Assembly: GCA_002084765.1 (NCBI GenBank)
Contig: NBMB01000009.1
Location: 1 to 64,000, forward strand
Source of the DNA: Candidatus Cloacimonetes bacterium 4572_55
GTDB lineage: Bacteria; 4572-55
Length of the DNA: 64,000 bases
Direction: 5' to 3'
The translations under genes were made by a program, and so were the position numbers. How positions within the stretch are numbered: the stretch's first letter is position 1; each line of letters opens with the position of its first letter. This document shows, one piece after another, positions 36,290 to 46,067 of this stretch. The notes under the pieces were generated by a model that saw only the letters and a list, made by a program, of their open reading frames with translations, searched no databases and was not told the origin of the DNA.

Positions 36290-39200
36290 TCAATTGGCGG
36301 ATTCCACGTCAATGATCGGCACGGGCTGTTCATTCGCCTCGATAGTCAGGCTATCTTTCGCTGTGACACACTCTGTTCCGGAGTCGTCCTTGACTGTCAG
36401 GGTGACTGTAAACGATCCTGGGGTATGATAAATATGGGAAGGTCGCATACCGGTTCCCATACTGCCGTCGCCGAAATCCCATTCAAAGGTGATGATTCCG
36501 CCGTCCGGATCGTTCGAGTTTGATCCGTCGAAATGCACTTCGCAGTTCGCGGATTTGATACAAATTTTTTGATCAGGACCCGCGTTCGCGATCGGGGGCA
36601 TATTGACGAAAATCGTGATTGCGTCGGTATTTTTATCGCACTCGGAATTGGAGTCGTCGGTCACGGTCAACTTGGCCGTATATTTGCCGGACTTTTCATA
36701 CGTGTGCGCGACTTTTTTTCCATCCGCTTCGCCGCCGTCGCCAAAGTCCCAATGGTAAGCGATAATTTTTCCATCCCGATCAGATGATTTCCCACCGTCG
36801 AATTTGAGCTCTTGACCCGGACACCCTTTTCGATTTCCACCTGCATCTGCGAGCGGGGGATAATTGATATGGACGATCAGCGCGTCACTGTCTTTTGCGC
36901 TGCACGTACCAGAATCGTCGGTCACGGTCAGCGTGACGGTATAAGCACCGGGGGTCGGGAATGTGTGGGTCGGTTTTGCGCCGTGATCCTCCCCGGATTT
37001 ATCCCCGAAATCCCAAGCATAGATTGAAATTGTTCCGTCTGGGTCGCTCGATTTTGTTCCGTCTAAACTGACTGTAGGACTGCAAGTGACGATATCGGGA
37101 CCAGCGTCCGCGGCTGGCGGATCATTGACGATCACCACGATGATATCAGAATCTGTCATCTCTGCGTTGATCGCGTCGTCGGTCACTTCCAGGACGATAT
37201 CATACCGACCTGGATTGGTGTAGCGATGGGTCACATGCACGCCGGTCCCGGAATCGCCGTCGCCAAAGTCCCAGACATACTCCAGCTTTTTTCCATCTGG
37301 ATCAAACGACGCGGACCCATCGAATACGATCTGATCAGCTGTGCAAAAAATATTCCCGTCATAAACGCCCGCTTTTGCGACTGGCGGCGCGTTAACCACG
37401 ATGAGGGTATTGTCTACACCGATGTTACATTCTACGCCGGTATCGTCTTTGACGGTCAGAGAGATCAAATAGCTACCCGGCTCCTTATAAGTATGCTGGA
37501 CGATTTCGCCGGAACCGGTGGACTCGTCGCCGAAGTCCCACTCATACGAGATAATCGCGTCGCCGTCCGGATCATAAGATTTAGAACCGTCAAAGCTGTA
37601 GGATTCCTCGGGACGTATCAACCCGCTGCCCGTAATAATCGCTTTTGGAGGAGTGTTGATGCGCAGTATTTTGCTGCCAGAATCCGTATTGTTCCTGGTT
37701 CCGGAATTGTCCTTAACAGTCAACGTGGCGGTATAAGAGCCGCTTTCCTTATAAATGTGATAAGGATCACGACCGCGACCTGTTGTTTCGTCGCCAAAGT
37801 CCCAGATATATTCGATAATCTGCCCGTCGGTGTCTTTGGAATTTTCACCGGAAAACCGCACTTTTCCGAGGCAGATCAGTTCATCGGGTCCAGGATCAGC
37901 GATCGGCGGGAAATTGATTTTGACGTAGATGGTGTCCGTATCCATAGAACAATGCAGACCAGAGTCGTCCTCAACGGTGAGAACCACGGGGTACATTCCG
38001 GGTTTATCGAATGAATGAACCGTCTGTCTGCCTTCCGCGTTGCTATTGTCGCCGAAGTCCCATCGGTATGCCGCCACTTTTCCGTCAATATCTCGAGATC
38101 CCGCGTCTTTGAAGACGATCTCGTCGCCCACCGCGCCCCTTTTGTCGATACCGGCCTGGGCATACGGCGGATAATTGACCACGATCACGATGACGTCCTG
38201 AGAACGGTTGCAGTTGGATCCGGAATTATCCATCACGGTAAGTTCGACATTATAGATGCCGGGAGAGTCAAAAACATGTTCTACAGTATTGCCGTTGACT
38301 GGCTGAGTGTTGTCGCCAAAATACCAATTATACGAGATGGGGGTGTACCAGCTGGAGGTGGAGCCGTCAAAACGCACGGTATCGCCGACGCAGACCCGGC
38401 GCGGACCCAGAGTGGCTCCGGTAGCGTCCGGTGCCTGGAAGACTTTGACTTTGACAGAGTCGTAGTCCGTGTTGCAGATACTGCTCGATTTATCTGTCAC
38501 CTTAAGCGTCGCTAAATATTCTCCCGGCTGGGGATAGACATGTTCGACTCGTACGCGGTTGTTGGTCTCGGAACCGTCCCCCAGGTTCCACTCATATTCC
38601 AGCGGAAATCCTTCTGGATCATAAGACGCAGACCCGTCAAAAATAATTTTTTCGTCCACGCAAACGATACGAAATTTTTGCCCGCCCGCGTCCGCGACAG
38701 GTCTGCCGTTGATAATCACCTTCATAGTCGCTGTATCGTACGCGTCGCTCATGCCGCTGTTATCCCGCACAGTCAAGGTCGCCAGATATTCTCCCGATCC
38801 TTGATAGGTGTGCGTCACCTGCTCTCCGATGCCCTTGGTCCCGTCGCCGAAATCCCAAATATAAACGTCGATAAAACCGTCGTTATCGGAAGAAGAAGAC
38901 GCGTCAAAGGAGACGGTCAGATCGCAGATTACCATATCTCCGCCCAACTTTGCGTTGGGCCGCTCGTTGATGGTGACGACCATCTCGTCTTGATCTCGAT
39001 CGCATGAGCTTTTGGAATCGTCGATCACGGTCAATTTGACCCGATATGTCCCCGGCTTCTCATATTTATGAACAGGAGCAAAGCCCGAACTGACCGAACC
39101 ATCGCCAAAGTTCCATTTATATTGGATAATACTTCCATCGTTATCATGCGATCCTGTGCCGTCAAACGCAACCTCTTGATCCTGACTGGCACTCTGACCC

Positions 39201-40471
39201 GGTCCCGCGTCAGCGACTGGCGGATCGTTGACAATCGTCTCAATCGCCTTAAAGCCGACGTCGCAAGGCACGCCGGAATGGTCGTAAGCTGTCAATGAAA
39301 TGGTATACACGCCCGGGTTTTCATACCGGTGAACCACCCGAACGCCTTCAGTGATCGTGCCGTCGCCGAAGTTCCATTCAAAGCTCAGGATGTCTTTGTT
39401 GGGATCATGGGAACGAGACGCGTCTACGATGATCGTGTTACAATCCCCCACAACGATCCGATCCACAGAATCTTCCTCGATTTTTTGGCGGATAACCGGC
39501 GGCTTGATGGAAGCCAGCGCGATCGGCTCGCCCGTGTCGCTGTTCACATAAAAAACCACGTCGTTATTTTTGAACGAACCTTTGACCACAGTGAAGCACC
39601 ATAAGCCCTTCCGTTCTTCGTCGCTGATTTCGTATGTCGTCGTATCCCAACGTTTGCCGGTAGATTCGATATTCACCAGCCCATCGGAAAAGATATATTT
39701 GGTGTTGGTCCACTCTCTATTGCCGCCCGTGTACGCGGGCAGAGTATGGTATGGGGTTTGAAGGAACATGACGTTATCGTTGTCAAAGTCCCAGATATGT
39801 TGCGAGATCGTAACAGTGCCCTGAGGCACCTCAAAGGGGCATACATAGACCACTTCGCCAGGGTTGTTCGGGAGACGAAAGCCCCACTCAAAAGCAAATG
39901 AGGACATACCCTCCGGAAAAATATTAACAAAGCGATCTGTGCTGAGAGCAAGACGATACATGTTGCCGTCGTCGCCTCTCAGCCCCTGAACAATTACTTT
40001 AAAGACATATACGTCATCCAAACTCTCCCCTTGATCCGGCGAGAACGATCCAATAGAAACCCAACGATCGTCAGAGCTCGGATCTTGCGTAAATTTTCTG
40101 CTGAAAATCCGCGTGCCGGATCGATAATTTCCGACTGGATCGAGTTTGCGGGCATCCGGGTGGGTATAAGCCCCCTCGCCGCCATATAGAGAAAATTCGG
40201 TCTCGGTATCCCAGATCTCATTGATCTCGTCCACATCGCCGCCCACGTCCGGGTCATAAACCCGCAGAAAAAGGCTGTCGGTTGTGGAGGAAGGAACTTG
40301 GAGAAAAATAACATTTGTAAAATCATCATCGCCCCAATCTGTGCTGCATTCGTTGCCAAATGTGCAAAGATACGGAATGTTTAATTCCGGGTGCGGAATG
40401 ATATTGGCGGAAATACTGCCCGAAATGAGCAGTAGTAAAAGTGCGGTGACAAAAAAAACTCGCTTGACCAT
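36290..40471 (-). CDS. Secreted protein with 12 PKD repeats
   Basis: This roughly 1393-residue protein has a signal peptide (to about residue 22) and an N-terminal module of about 320 residues of unknown type, followed by 12 PKD domains of about 85 residues. Each has a FDGSxSxDPDG-like start, a WDFGDG-type core, a HxYxxPGxY strand and a LTVxDxSG end, with PPxAxAG linkers. Most repeats carry a conserved cysteine pair, suggesting one disulphide per domain. PKD domains are extracellular spacer or adhesion modules. No sorting signal or membrane anchor follows the last repeat. I chose the ATG at 40471 because AAGGGGGAG precedes it. Confidence 0.9.
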   Translation of the reverse strand: MVKRVFFVTALLLLLISGSISANIIPHPELNIPYLCTFGNECSTDWGDDDFTNVIFLQVPSSTTDSLFLRVYDPDVGGDVDEINEIWDTETEFSLYGGEGAYTHPDARKLDPVGNYRSGTRIFSRKFTQDPSSDDRWVSIGSFSPDQGESLDDVYVFKVIVQGLRGDDGNMYRLALSTDRFVNIFPEGMSSFAFEWGFRLPNNPGEVVYVCPFEVPQGTVTISQHIWDFDNDNVMFLQTPYHTLPAYTGGNREWTNTKYIFSDGLVNIESTGKRWDTTTYEISDEERKGLWCFTVVKGSFKNNDVVFYVNSDTGEPIALASIKPPVIRQKIEEDSVDRIVVGDCNTIIVDASRSHDPNKDILSFEWNFGDGTITEGVRVVHRYENPGVYTISLTAYDHSGVPCDVGFKAIETIVNDPPVADAGPGQSASQDQEVAFDGTGSHDNDGSIIQYKWNFGDGSVSSGFAPVHKYEKPGTYRVKLTVIDDSKSSCDRDQDEMVVTINERPNAKLGGDMVICDLTVSFDASSSSDNDGFIDVYIWDFGDGTKGIGEQVTHTYQGSGEYLATLTVRDNSGMSDAYDTATMKVIINGRPVADAGGQKFRIVCVDEKIIFDGSASYDPEGFPLEYEWNLGDGSETNNRVRVEHVYPQPGEYLATLKVTDKSSSICNTDYDSVKVKVFQAPDATGATLGPRRVCVGDTVRFDGSTSSWYTPISYNWYFGDNTQPVNGNTVEHVFDSPGIYNVELTVMDNSGSNCNRSQDVIVIVVNYPPYAQAGIDKRGAVGDEIVFKDAGSRDIDGKVAAYRWDFGDNSNAEGRQTVHSFDKPGMYPVVLTVEDDSGLHCSMDTDTIYVKINFPPIADPGPDELICLGKVRFSGENSKDTDGQIIEYIWDFGDETTGRGRDPYHIYKESGSYTATLTVKDNSGTRNNTDSGSKILRINTPPKAIITGSGLIRPEESYSFDGSKSYDPDGDAIISYEWDFGDESTGSGEIVQHTYKEPGSYLISLTVKDDTGVECNIGVDNTLIVVNAPPVAKAGVYDGNIFCTADQIVFDGSASFDPDGKKLEYVWDFGDGDSGTGVHVTHRYTNPGRYDIVLEVTDDAINAEMTDSDIIVVIVNDPPAADAGPDIVTCSPTVSLDGTKSSDPDGTISIYAWDFGDKSGEDHGAKPTHTFPTPGAYTVTLTVTDDSGTCSAKDSDALIVHINYPPLADAGGNRKGCPGQELKFDGGKSSDRDGKIIAYHWDFGDGGEADGKKVAHTYEKSGKYTAKLTVTDDSNSECDKNTDAITIFVNMPPIANAGPDQKICIKSANCEVHFDGSNSNDPDGGIITFEWDFGDGSMGTGMRPSHIYHTPGSFTVTLTVKDDSGTECVTAKDSLTIEANEQPVPIIDVESAN

Positions 40472-40831
40472 AAAGACTCCCCCTTGATGCATGCAGTTAT
40501 GAATAAATAAAAAAAATCAATGCCCTTAATTCGACCATAACCAACTGTCTATGGATCGCTCGACGAGATCTGCAACAGCCGGTAACTTTAACTATATCCT
40601 TTTGTTATACTAATTAAAGCATTGTTGGCTCGGAAATAAATTCCATGAATTTTACCATTGTAAAAAAATTCGTCGGAAAAGTCAAGTATTTCTTGCAGTT
40701 TCACGAAATAGGGAATTTGAATTTTGTTTGACACGCGGCGCAGAAAGCCTATATTCCGTATTTGTGAAAATGGGAAAAGCGTAAGAGAGTTGTAAATAGT
40801 CGAGCGCATTGACAATGGGGAGCTATTTTCT
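40472..40831. other. Divergent intergenic region with one good promoter
   Basis: No gene is supported in these 360 bases between the minus-strand PKD gene and the plus-strand GT4 pair. A strong candidate promoter lies at 40728-40755 for the plus strand. Nothing clear was seen for the minus strand. Confidence 0.5.
40728..40755 (+). promoter_or_regulatory. Candidate sigma-70 promoter for the GT4 pair
   Basis: TTGACA (40728-40733) and TATATT (40750-40755) with a 16-base spacer give 6/6 and 5/6 matches to consensus. It would start a transcript about 70 bases before the ATG at 40832. Confidence 0.65.
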
Positions 40832-41917
40832 ATGAACTTTCTCTTTCTGAACTCTGCCCGAGATTGGGGCGGAAACGAAAAATGGACGCGTTTGGCGGCT
40901 CATGCCTTATCGGTTGATCATCAGGTTTCCCTTGCCTATCGTCGGGACATGGTAGGGGAACGATTTGCCGTCGAGACTGTCAAGCTACCTTTTGTCAATG
41001 GGCTTGATCCAGTCACGATTTTCGGATTAACGCGTTTTGTTCGAGATCGTGGGATCAATGTCCTAATACCGACCAAGCGCAAGGATTACCTCCTGGCTGG
41101 TATAACAGCTCGCATCACCAATATTACCAATATTTTACGTCTCGGAATTGTTCGGCGTATCTCCAATCCCTACCACCGTTTCGTCTATAGCGAACTGGCG
41201 CACGGTATTATTGTCAACGCCCGACCCATCAAGGAGACCCTACTCCGATCCGCATTTATGACGCGGGACAAAGTGAGGGTCGTCTATAACGGTCTGGATC
41301 TGGATCGTCTGTCGCCGCATCTTACAGAAGCGGTTGACCCGATATCCTCGACCAAGCCCTTTCCTTTTTTGATCTCCGGGATGGGGCGCGTCACTCCGCG
41401 TAAGGGGTTTGATTTCCTGATGCGTGGATTCGCCCGATTTATCACGGAAAACCACGCGCCCGACGCGGGGCTGATCATCATCGGGGAGGGCGAACGCCTG
41501 GAATATCTCCAAAAACTCGCGCCCAGTCTCGGAATTGCAGAACGGACAATTTTCACTGGATTTGTGGACAATCCCTATCCCTATCTGGCGCAAAGCGATC
41601 TGTTTGCCATGACTTCCCGAAACGAGGGGATATCGAACGCGTTGCTGGAGGCGATGTATCTGCATAACGCGGCGATAACCACGCGGGCAGGCGGCGCGGC
41701 TGATATCGTGAATCATGGAGAAAACGGATTTTTGGTGGATCATGGCGATGAGCGTGGATTGAGCGAACGGATTGCCGCGCTGTATCAAGACCGACCTGCG
41801 ATTCGAAGGATCGCGCGCGCGGGACATGAGACTGTGTGCAAAAAATTTTCTATTGACCGGATGAAAGCGGAGATTGTGGATTTTTCTGAAAGAACGAGGT
41901 CTCGAAAATGCGCGTGA
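40832..41917 (+). CDS. Glycosyltransferase family 4 (first of a pair)
   Basis: The 361-residue GT-B protein has an N-terminal acceptor domain starting NFLFLNSARDWGG(N)E and a C-terminal donor domain with ISGMGRVTPRKGFDFLM, IIGEGERLEYLQKLA and the GT4 signature NEGISNALLEAM, then GGAADIV. The start resembles that of the next gene (NSxxxxGGxEKW), so the pair is paralogous. Such enzymes often build lipopolysaccharide core or glycolipids; the sugar is unknown. GGGGAG precedes the ATG. Confidence 0.88.
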   Translation: MNFLFLNSARDWGGNEKWTRLAAHALSVDHQVSLAYRRDMVGERFAVETVKLPFVNGLDPVTIFGLTRFVRDRGINVLIPTKRKDYLLAGITARITNITNILRLGIVRRISNPYHRFVYSELAHGIIVNARPIKETLLRSAFMTRDKVRVVYNGLDLDRLSPHLTEAVDPISSTKPFPFLISGMGRVTPRKGFDFLMRGFARFITENHAPDAGLIIIGEGERLEYLQKLAPSLGIAERTIFTGFVDNPYPYLAQSDLFAMTSRNEGISNALLEAMYLHNAAITTRAGGAADIVNHGENGFLVDHGDERGLSERIAALYQDRPAIRRIARAGHETVCKKFSIDRMKAEIVDFSERTRSRKCA

Positions 41918-43038
41918 TGTTTATGAATTCTATCGGATCAAATAAGTTTGGCGGAGGCGAAAAATGGATGATCGTTGCCGCGCGCGGTCTGGCAGATGCA
42001 GGACGCGGAAAGGCTGGTTCAAAACTGTTGGCTACCGGACAGAGCCGCGGCGTGGAGACGCAGCCGTTCAATATACGAGCGGATATAAGCCCCATCACGA
42101 CGATACGCATTGCCCGATTTCTGAGAAAAGAGCGGATTGACGTCCTGATTTGTAACTTGAATAAAGACGTGCGGGTCGCTGGATTGGCGGCTCGAATCGT
42201 CTCTCGCCGGGCTGGAACTTGCAAATTACCGGTCACGCTGGCGAGACATGGTATCCTCTTATGCAGCAAAAAACAGAAGCACAAACTGACCTTGACTCTC
42301 CTGACAAACGGAATTATTACTAACAGCGAAACGATCAAAGAAAGTTATCGGCAATACGGCTGGTTTGACGAGGATTTTGTGCGCGTGATCTACAATGGGG
42401 TGGAAAATAAAGACAGCGTGGCTCCCTACGACTTTGGCGAGCGATTTCCAGGGAAAAAAGTAATTTTTAGCGCGGGGAGGCTCGCGGATCAGAAAGGGTT
42501 TGATTTGTTGATCGAAGCCGCGGCAATTCTGAAAAATCAATGGAAAACGTCGGCATCCGACGAGGCGAACAACTTGATATTTGCGATTGCTGGACAGGGA
42601 CGTCGCGAGGGATTCTTGAAGGAATTGTCAAAAAAACGCGGCGTCTCCGAGGAGTCGAGTCATTTTCCGCGAGTTATTTTTCTTGGTCACTTAGAGGACA
42701 TTGCGCCTTACCTGAAAGGCTGTGATCTGTTTGTGCTGGCTTCCCGTTTCGAGGGGATGCCAAATGCGGTGATGGAGGCAATGGCAACGGGAAAGCCAGT
42801 CATTGCTACGGACGTAAACGGTGCTCGTGAGCTGGTTACCCACGGTGAGACTGGAGAAATTATTCCACCGGAAAATCCCCAAGCCTTAGCCCAGGCGATC
42901 CGAAATCTGATTCACGATCCGGATCGGCTCCGATCTTACGGGCGCGCAGCGCGACAACGAGTCAGGGAGCGGTTTACAATCCCCGGCATGATCCGAGAAC
43001 TGGAGAGCTATCTGCTGGAAATGACGCGTACCCGATAG
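41908..43038 (+). CDS. Glycosyltransferase family 4 (second of a pair)
   Basis: This 376-residue GT-B protein has MNSIGSNKFGGGEKWM at its start, FSAGRLADQKGFDLLIEAA near 190 and the donor-site signature EGMPNAVMEAMATGKPVIA. It overlaps the previous gene by 10 bases, indicating translational coupling, and its 3' end overlaps the convergent thiN by 31 bases. It is probably active on the same glycan as its neighbour. Confidence 0.88.
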   Translation: MRVMFMNSIGSNKFGGGEKWMIVAARGLADAGRGKAGSKLLATGQSRGVETQPFNIRADISPITTIRIARFLRKERIDVLICNLNKDVRVAGLAARIVSRRAGTCKLPVTLARHGILLCSKKQKHKLTLTLLTNGIITNSETIKESYRQYGWFDEDFVRVIYNGVENKDSVAPYDFGERFPGKKVIFSAGRLADQKGFDLLIEAAAILKNQWKTSASDEANNLIFAIAGQGRREGFLKELSKKRGVSEESSHFPRVIFLGHLEDIAPYLKGCDLFVLASRFEGMPNAVMEAMATGKPVIATDVNGARELVTHGETGEIIPPENPQALAQAIRNLIHDPDRLRSYGRAARQRVRERFTIPGMIRELESYLLEMTRTR

Positions 43039-43655
43039 AAAAACAGCATTCCGCTTCCAAATCGAATTTTCACAGGCGTTTCCACAACTTCGTTGCTCAA
43101 TCCATCCCGAATCGCCCATTCCAGAGATTCATTGTGCAACGGATATTTAAGACCTTGAGTCACAATCCCTTGGGCATTTCCAAACGAGAACAAGGAGACC
43201 TGACGCCCCACGCTCAGATCAAAAATGTGCTCTCTATCTGGGGTCAAAAAACAGCCGACGCCATAATCGTCATACATGATTATCTGAACGCGGGCGCAGA
43301 ATTTCTGGACAATACTGAGATTACATATCTGGTGGTCCAGACGCAGACCGGTCGCGCCGACAAGCAGAACTCGGTTTGCGCCCAAATCTTCGGCATAATG
43401 CAGGCTTTTCTCCAGATCATTTGAATATTGACTCGGTCTCTGGACAAATATTGTTCCTGTCAGAGCCAATCGGGTCTCGAGACGAATTGAGTCAAAGTCC
43501 CCGACCACATAATCGGGTCGTATCTGACGAGAAAGTGCTTGATTCGCGCCACCGTCCGCGCAGATGATAGCGTCGGCTTCTCGCACGCATTTTTGCAAGA
43601 TACCGTCTTCCGGCAGCAAACCGTTGGCAATGATCAACACAGTTATAACAGACAT
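43008..43655 (-). CDS. thiN: Thiamine pyrophosphokinase
   Basis: The 215-residue protein matches thiamine diphosphokinase, which makes thiamine diphosphate from thiamine and ATP. It shows ADAIICADGGANQALS, PDYVVGDFDSI, QYSNDLEKSL and VGATGLRLDHQICN, the standard N-terminal motifs; a beta-sandwich C-terminal domain follows. It lies downstream of the nos run with a 135-base gap, so co-transcription is possible. No TPP riboswitch was recognised upstream. Confidence 0.92.
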   Translation of the reverse strand: MSVITVLIIANGLLPEDGILQKCVREADAIICADGGANQALSRQIRPDYVVGDFDSIRLETRLALTGTIFVQRPSQYSNDLEKSLHYAEDLGANRVLLVGATGLRLDHQICNLSIVQKFCARVQIIMYDDYGVGCFLTPDREHIFDLSVGRQVSLFSFGNAQGIVTQGLKYPLHNESLEWAIRDGLSNEVVETPVKIRFGSGMLFFYRVRVISSR

Positions 43656-43790
43656 AGACTGAGTTACGAGTTACAATTTTTATTTCCTCATCCGTTAAAC
43701 AAAAGGTGAGTTCTCGACCCCCATTCAAGATTGAAAGGATGGTCCCAGTGGAAATCCGGATGAGGGGATACAAACAATTCGTCAATTTTG

Positions 43791-44696
43791 TTATTTCACA
43801 TAAACACCGGTGGCAAAACCATTTTCAAGCATAAATTCAATGTCTTTTGGGATATTATGCGCGGCGTTAAAATTTGTGCTTTCAAACTCAGCTCCAAAAA
43901 AGTTTATATCTTTTAAATTCGCTCCATTAAAGTTGGCTCGTTGCAAATGCGCACCCTGCATATTCGTGGATATCAACAAGGTACGCTCAAAAGTCGCCCA
44001 TTCCAAGCCGGCTCCGGTAAAGTCGCAATAGCTGAAATCCGCGCTGTCTATTTTTGCGCCGACTAATACCGCGCGAATCAACCGAGCCTTTATAGCGACG
44101 CTATGTGTAAAATCCGCTTCTAAAAATTCAGAATCTTTCATCAACGCACCGCTCAAATCTGTGTTTCTCAAAATTGCACGATGCGCCTCCATACCAAACA
44201 TATTTGCCCCGCGGAAATTGGAACCGGAAAGATCGGCGTTATTCGCATGAACATGAAACATCTTTGCCTGACTCATATTTACGTTGACAAGTTTGCTCTT
44301 ATTAAAGTTTGTCCAGCGCATATCAGCGATTCTAAAATCAGAATTTGAATAATCGCTCTCGCTACAATTAGCTGCCCTGAAAGAGGCTCCGCGAAAATCA
44401 CCCTCTATGACGTCTTTTTTGTGCCAGAAGACCTCATCCAAGTCTGCTTTCCGAAAATCATCGCCATTTTGAGGCACAGAAATGATCCCTCGAAGCCGAA
44501 GTTTGCCATTACTCAGCCAAGTTGTGTCGCTGACGATTGCGGTTATCTGGTTTTCATTTAAGAAGTTAGGCAGATTCGGAATATTTGTTGTATCGGCAGG
44601 CGCTCTATTATGTAAAAATTCGCTGTTATTGCTATTGCACGAGATTGTTATCACAACGAAACCGATAATGATGACGTGAAAAAAGCGAGAAATCAT
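43791..44696 (-). CDS. Pentapeptide-repeat lipoprotein at the end of the nos operon
   Basis: This 301-residue protein has a lipoprotein signal (lipobox TISC, Cys about residue 20), a short linker and then a long run of A(D/N)LxX pentapeptide repeats (about 85-285) that fold as a right-handed quadrilateral helix. Its start overlaps nosY by 4 bases (ATGA), so it is co-translated with the nos genes. Several repeats carry His and Met, for example AKMFHVHANN and MFGMEAHR, which could suit copper handling, but that is a guess. It is not a standard nos gene known to me. Confidence 0.8.
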   Translation of the reverse strand: MISRFFHVIIIGFVVITISCNSNNSEFLHNRAPADTTNIPNLPNFLNENQITAIVSDTTWLSNGKLRLRGIISVPQNGDDFRKADLDEVFWHKKDVIEGDFRGASFRAANCSESDYSNSDFRIADMRWTNFNKSKLVNVNMSQAKMFHVHANNADLSGSNFRGANMFGMEAHRAILRNTDLSGALMKDSEFLEADFTHSVAIKARLIRAVLVGAKIDSADFSYCDFTGAGLEWATFERTLLISTNMQGAHLQRANFNGANLKDINFFGAEFESTNFNAAHNIPKDIEFMLENGFATGVYVK

Positions 44697-45520
44697 ATCA
44701 AATCGCTCCTTTTAAATGAGCGAAATCCGAGCCAGGCTAACAGGCTTCCTAATAAAGTCGGGTACGCAATTGAAAATCCGACAAAAACCGGTTGGCTCAC
44801 TCTGTCCAGAATATAATATGAAGCCGGTCCCAACACAGTCAAATTTGGATCGAACAACGCGATTGCCGCGGTGCGGAACACTTGCAATGGGTTGAACATG
44901 GCAATAGAAATGATCACGCCCGCGTCAACTCGGAACCGTAACATGACTCCGAGAAGTATCAAGTCCAAAAAAGCGACTAAAATCAGCCAGGTAATAAAAG
45001 CCATACTTATAGCCAGTTCTTGGGAGCGCGACAGGGTGGAGATGAAAATGCTGATTCCAAGAAAACAGATGATCATCGAAGCAAGCAGGAGGCTGTAAAA
45101 AATGAAAACGTCCCAGGGAACCGTAATATTAGAGAATGTTCCCCATGCTACAGCTCCCAGCAAAGCCAAGAATACTGGTATAAACACCGTGATAAATCGA
45201 CCCGCCAATTTTCCCCAATAATATCCACCCAAAGAAATCGGCATGGAAAGCATGTATTCCAGCACATTGGATTCTCGATCTCCGACAACGGAGCGCACGG
45301 TTGAAATTAATACGAAAATGGGTAATATAGAAATGCAAATCTGGATAAAGGTGATCATTAATCGACCCAATCCCAGAAAGCCAATAATTTGCGACTCTGT
45401 GATTCCCGAGGCAAACATCAACGCGACAAAACCGCCAAAAAGGATGCTATATCCCCAAAACCATTTCGAGCGCAGAGTTTGTCGTATGTCCAGATTTACT
45501 ATGTGATTAAATCCATTCAC
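44693..45520 (-). CDS. nosY: NosY, ABC transporter permease for NosZ maturation
   Basis: The 275-residue protein has six membrane helices of the ABC-2 permease type and a conserved SMPISLGGYYWGKLAG segment. NosY forms the NosDFY complex with NosF and NosD, which is needed to assemble the CuZ site of nitrous oxide reductase. The start is GTG at 45520, sharing GTGA with the nosL stop. It overlaps the pentapeptide-repeat gene by 4 bases at its end. Confidence 0.88.
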   Translation of the reverse strand: MNGFNHIVNLDIRQTLRSKWFWGYSILFGGFVALMFASGITESQIIGFLGLGRLMITFIQICISILPIFVLISTVRSVVGDRESNVLEYMLSMPISLGGYYWGKLAGRFITVFIPVFLALLGAVAWGTFSNITVPWDVFIFYSLLLASMIICFLGISIFISTLSRSQELAISMAFITWLILVAFLDLILLGVMLRFRVDAGVIISIAMFNPLQVFRTAAIALFDPNLTVLGPASYYILDRVSQPVFVGFSIAYPTLLGSLLAWLGFRSFKRSDLI

Positions 45521-45996
45521 TGGCTATGCATTCCTTTCTTTTTTTCCTTCATTTTTTTCATAAATTCTTCACGCAGCGATTTTCCTTCTTGAATTCGCGT
45601 AACGGCCTCTGTAAAGGTGAATGTGGAATCATTTGCCTGATCCAGCGCGCCATAACCGAATCCCATGGGCGTTGCGTCGCCATATCGATAAAAAGACTTT
45701 TCCGCATCCAACCATTTCCCAGATTCGCATTCGCCGACATACATTTTGACCGGGTCTTTATTGATTTCCGCCCACTCCTCATCCTTCATAAGTCTGACCA
45801 GGCAGCCGATATCGTCAAACCAGATTGCTTCTCCATATTTATTAACCAATTGCGCAGTGTAGCGTTGATCCACAAGACCCATTTTACACACATAACAGAT
45901 ATCACGGTCGAAATTAATCTCATGCGGCGCGTCGTCAATTTTTGAATTGCATGAGGAGACAAAAATTACGATTACTATGAATAAAATTTTTCTCAT
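45517..45996 (-). CDS. nosL: NosL, copper-binding lipoprotein
   Basis: This 159-residue lipoprotein (lipobox VSSC, Cys about residue 16) has the NosL signature CYVCKMGLVDQRYTAQLV with a CxxCxM group near residues 36-41 and FDDIGCLVRLM. NosL delivers Cu(I) to apo-NosZ through NosD. The M and K rich tail is typical. It overlaps nosY by 4 bases. Confidence 0.93.
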   Translation of the reverse strand: MRKILFIVIVIFVSSCNSKIDDAPHEINFDRDICYVCKMGLVDQRYTAQLVNKYGEAIWFDDIGCLVRLMKDEEWAEINKDPVKMYVGECESGKWLDAEKSFYRYGDATPMGFGYGALDQANDSTFTFTEAVTRIQEGKSLREEFMKKMKEKKKGMHSQ

Positions 45997-46067
45997 TCAA
46001 TGCCCCTTATTTGGGTTAATAATCATTTAAAGTAACAAATTAAACTCTAATTATCATTATTCTCTAA

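Noticed and set aside
36533-39761. Plus-strand open frames of up to 262 codons inside the PKD gene
   Set aside because: They are shadows of the repeat-rich minus-strand gene and show no domain or ribosome site.
43656-43790. TPP riboswitch or structured leader before thiN
   Set aside because: A CCTCATCCG/CGGATGAGG pair spans the region but the conserved TPP-sensing core sequences are absent.
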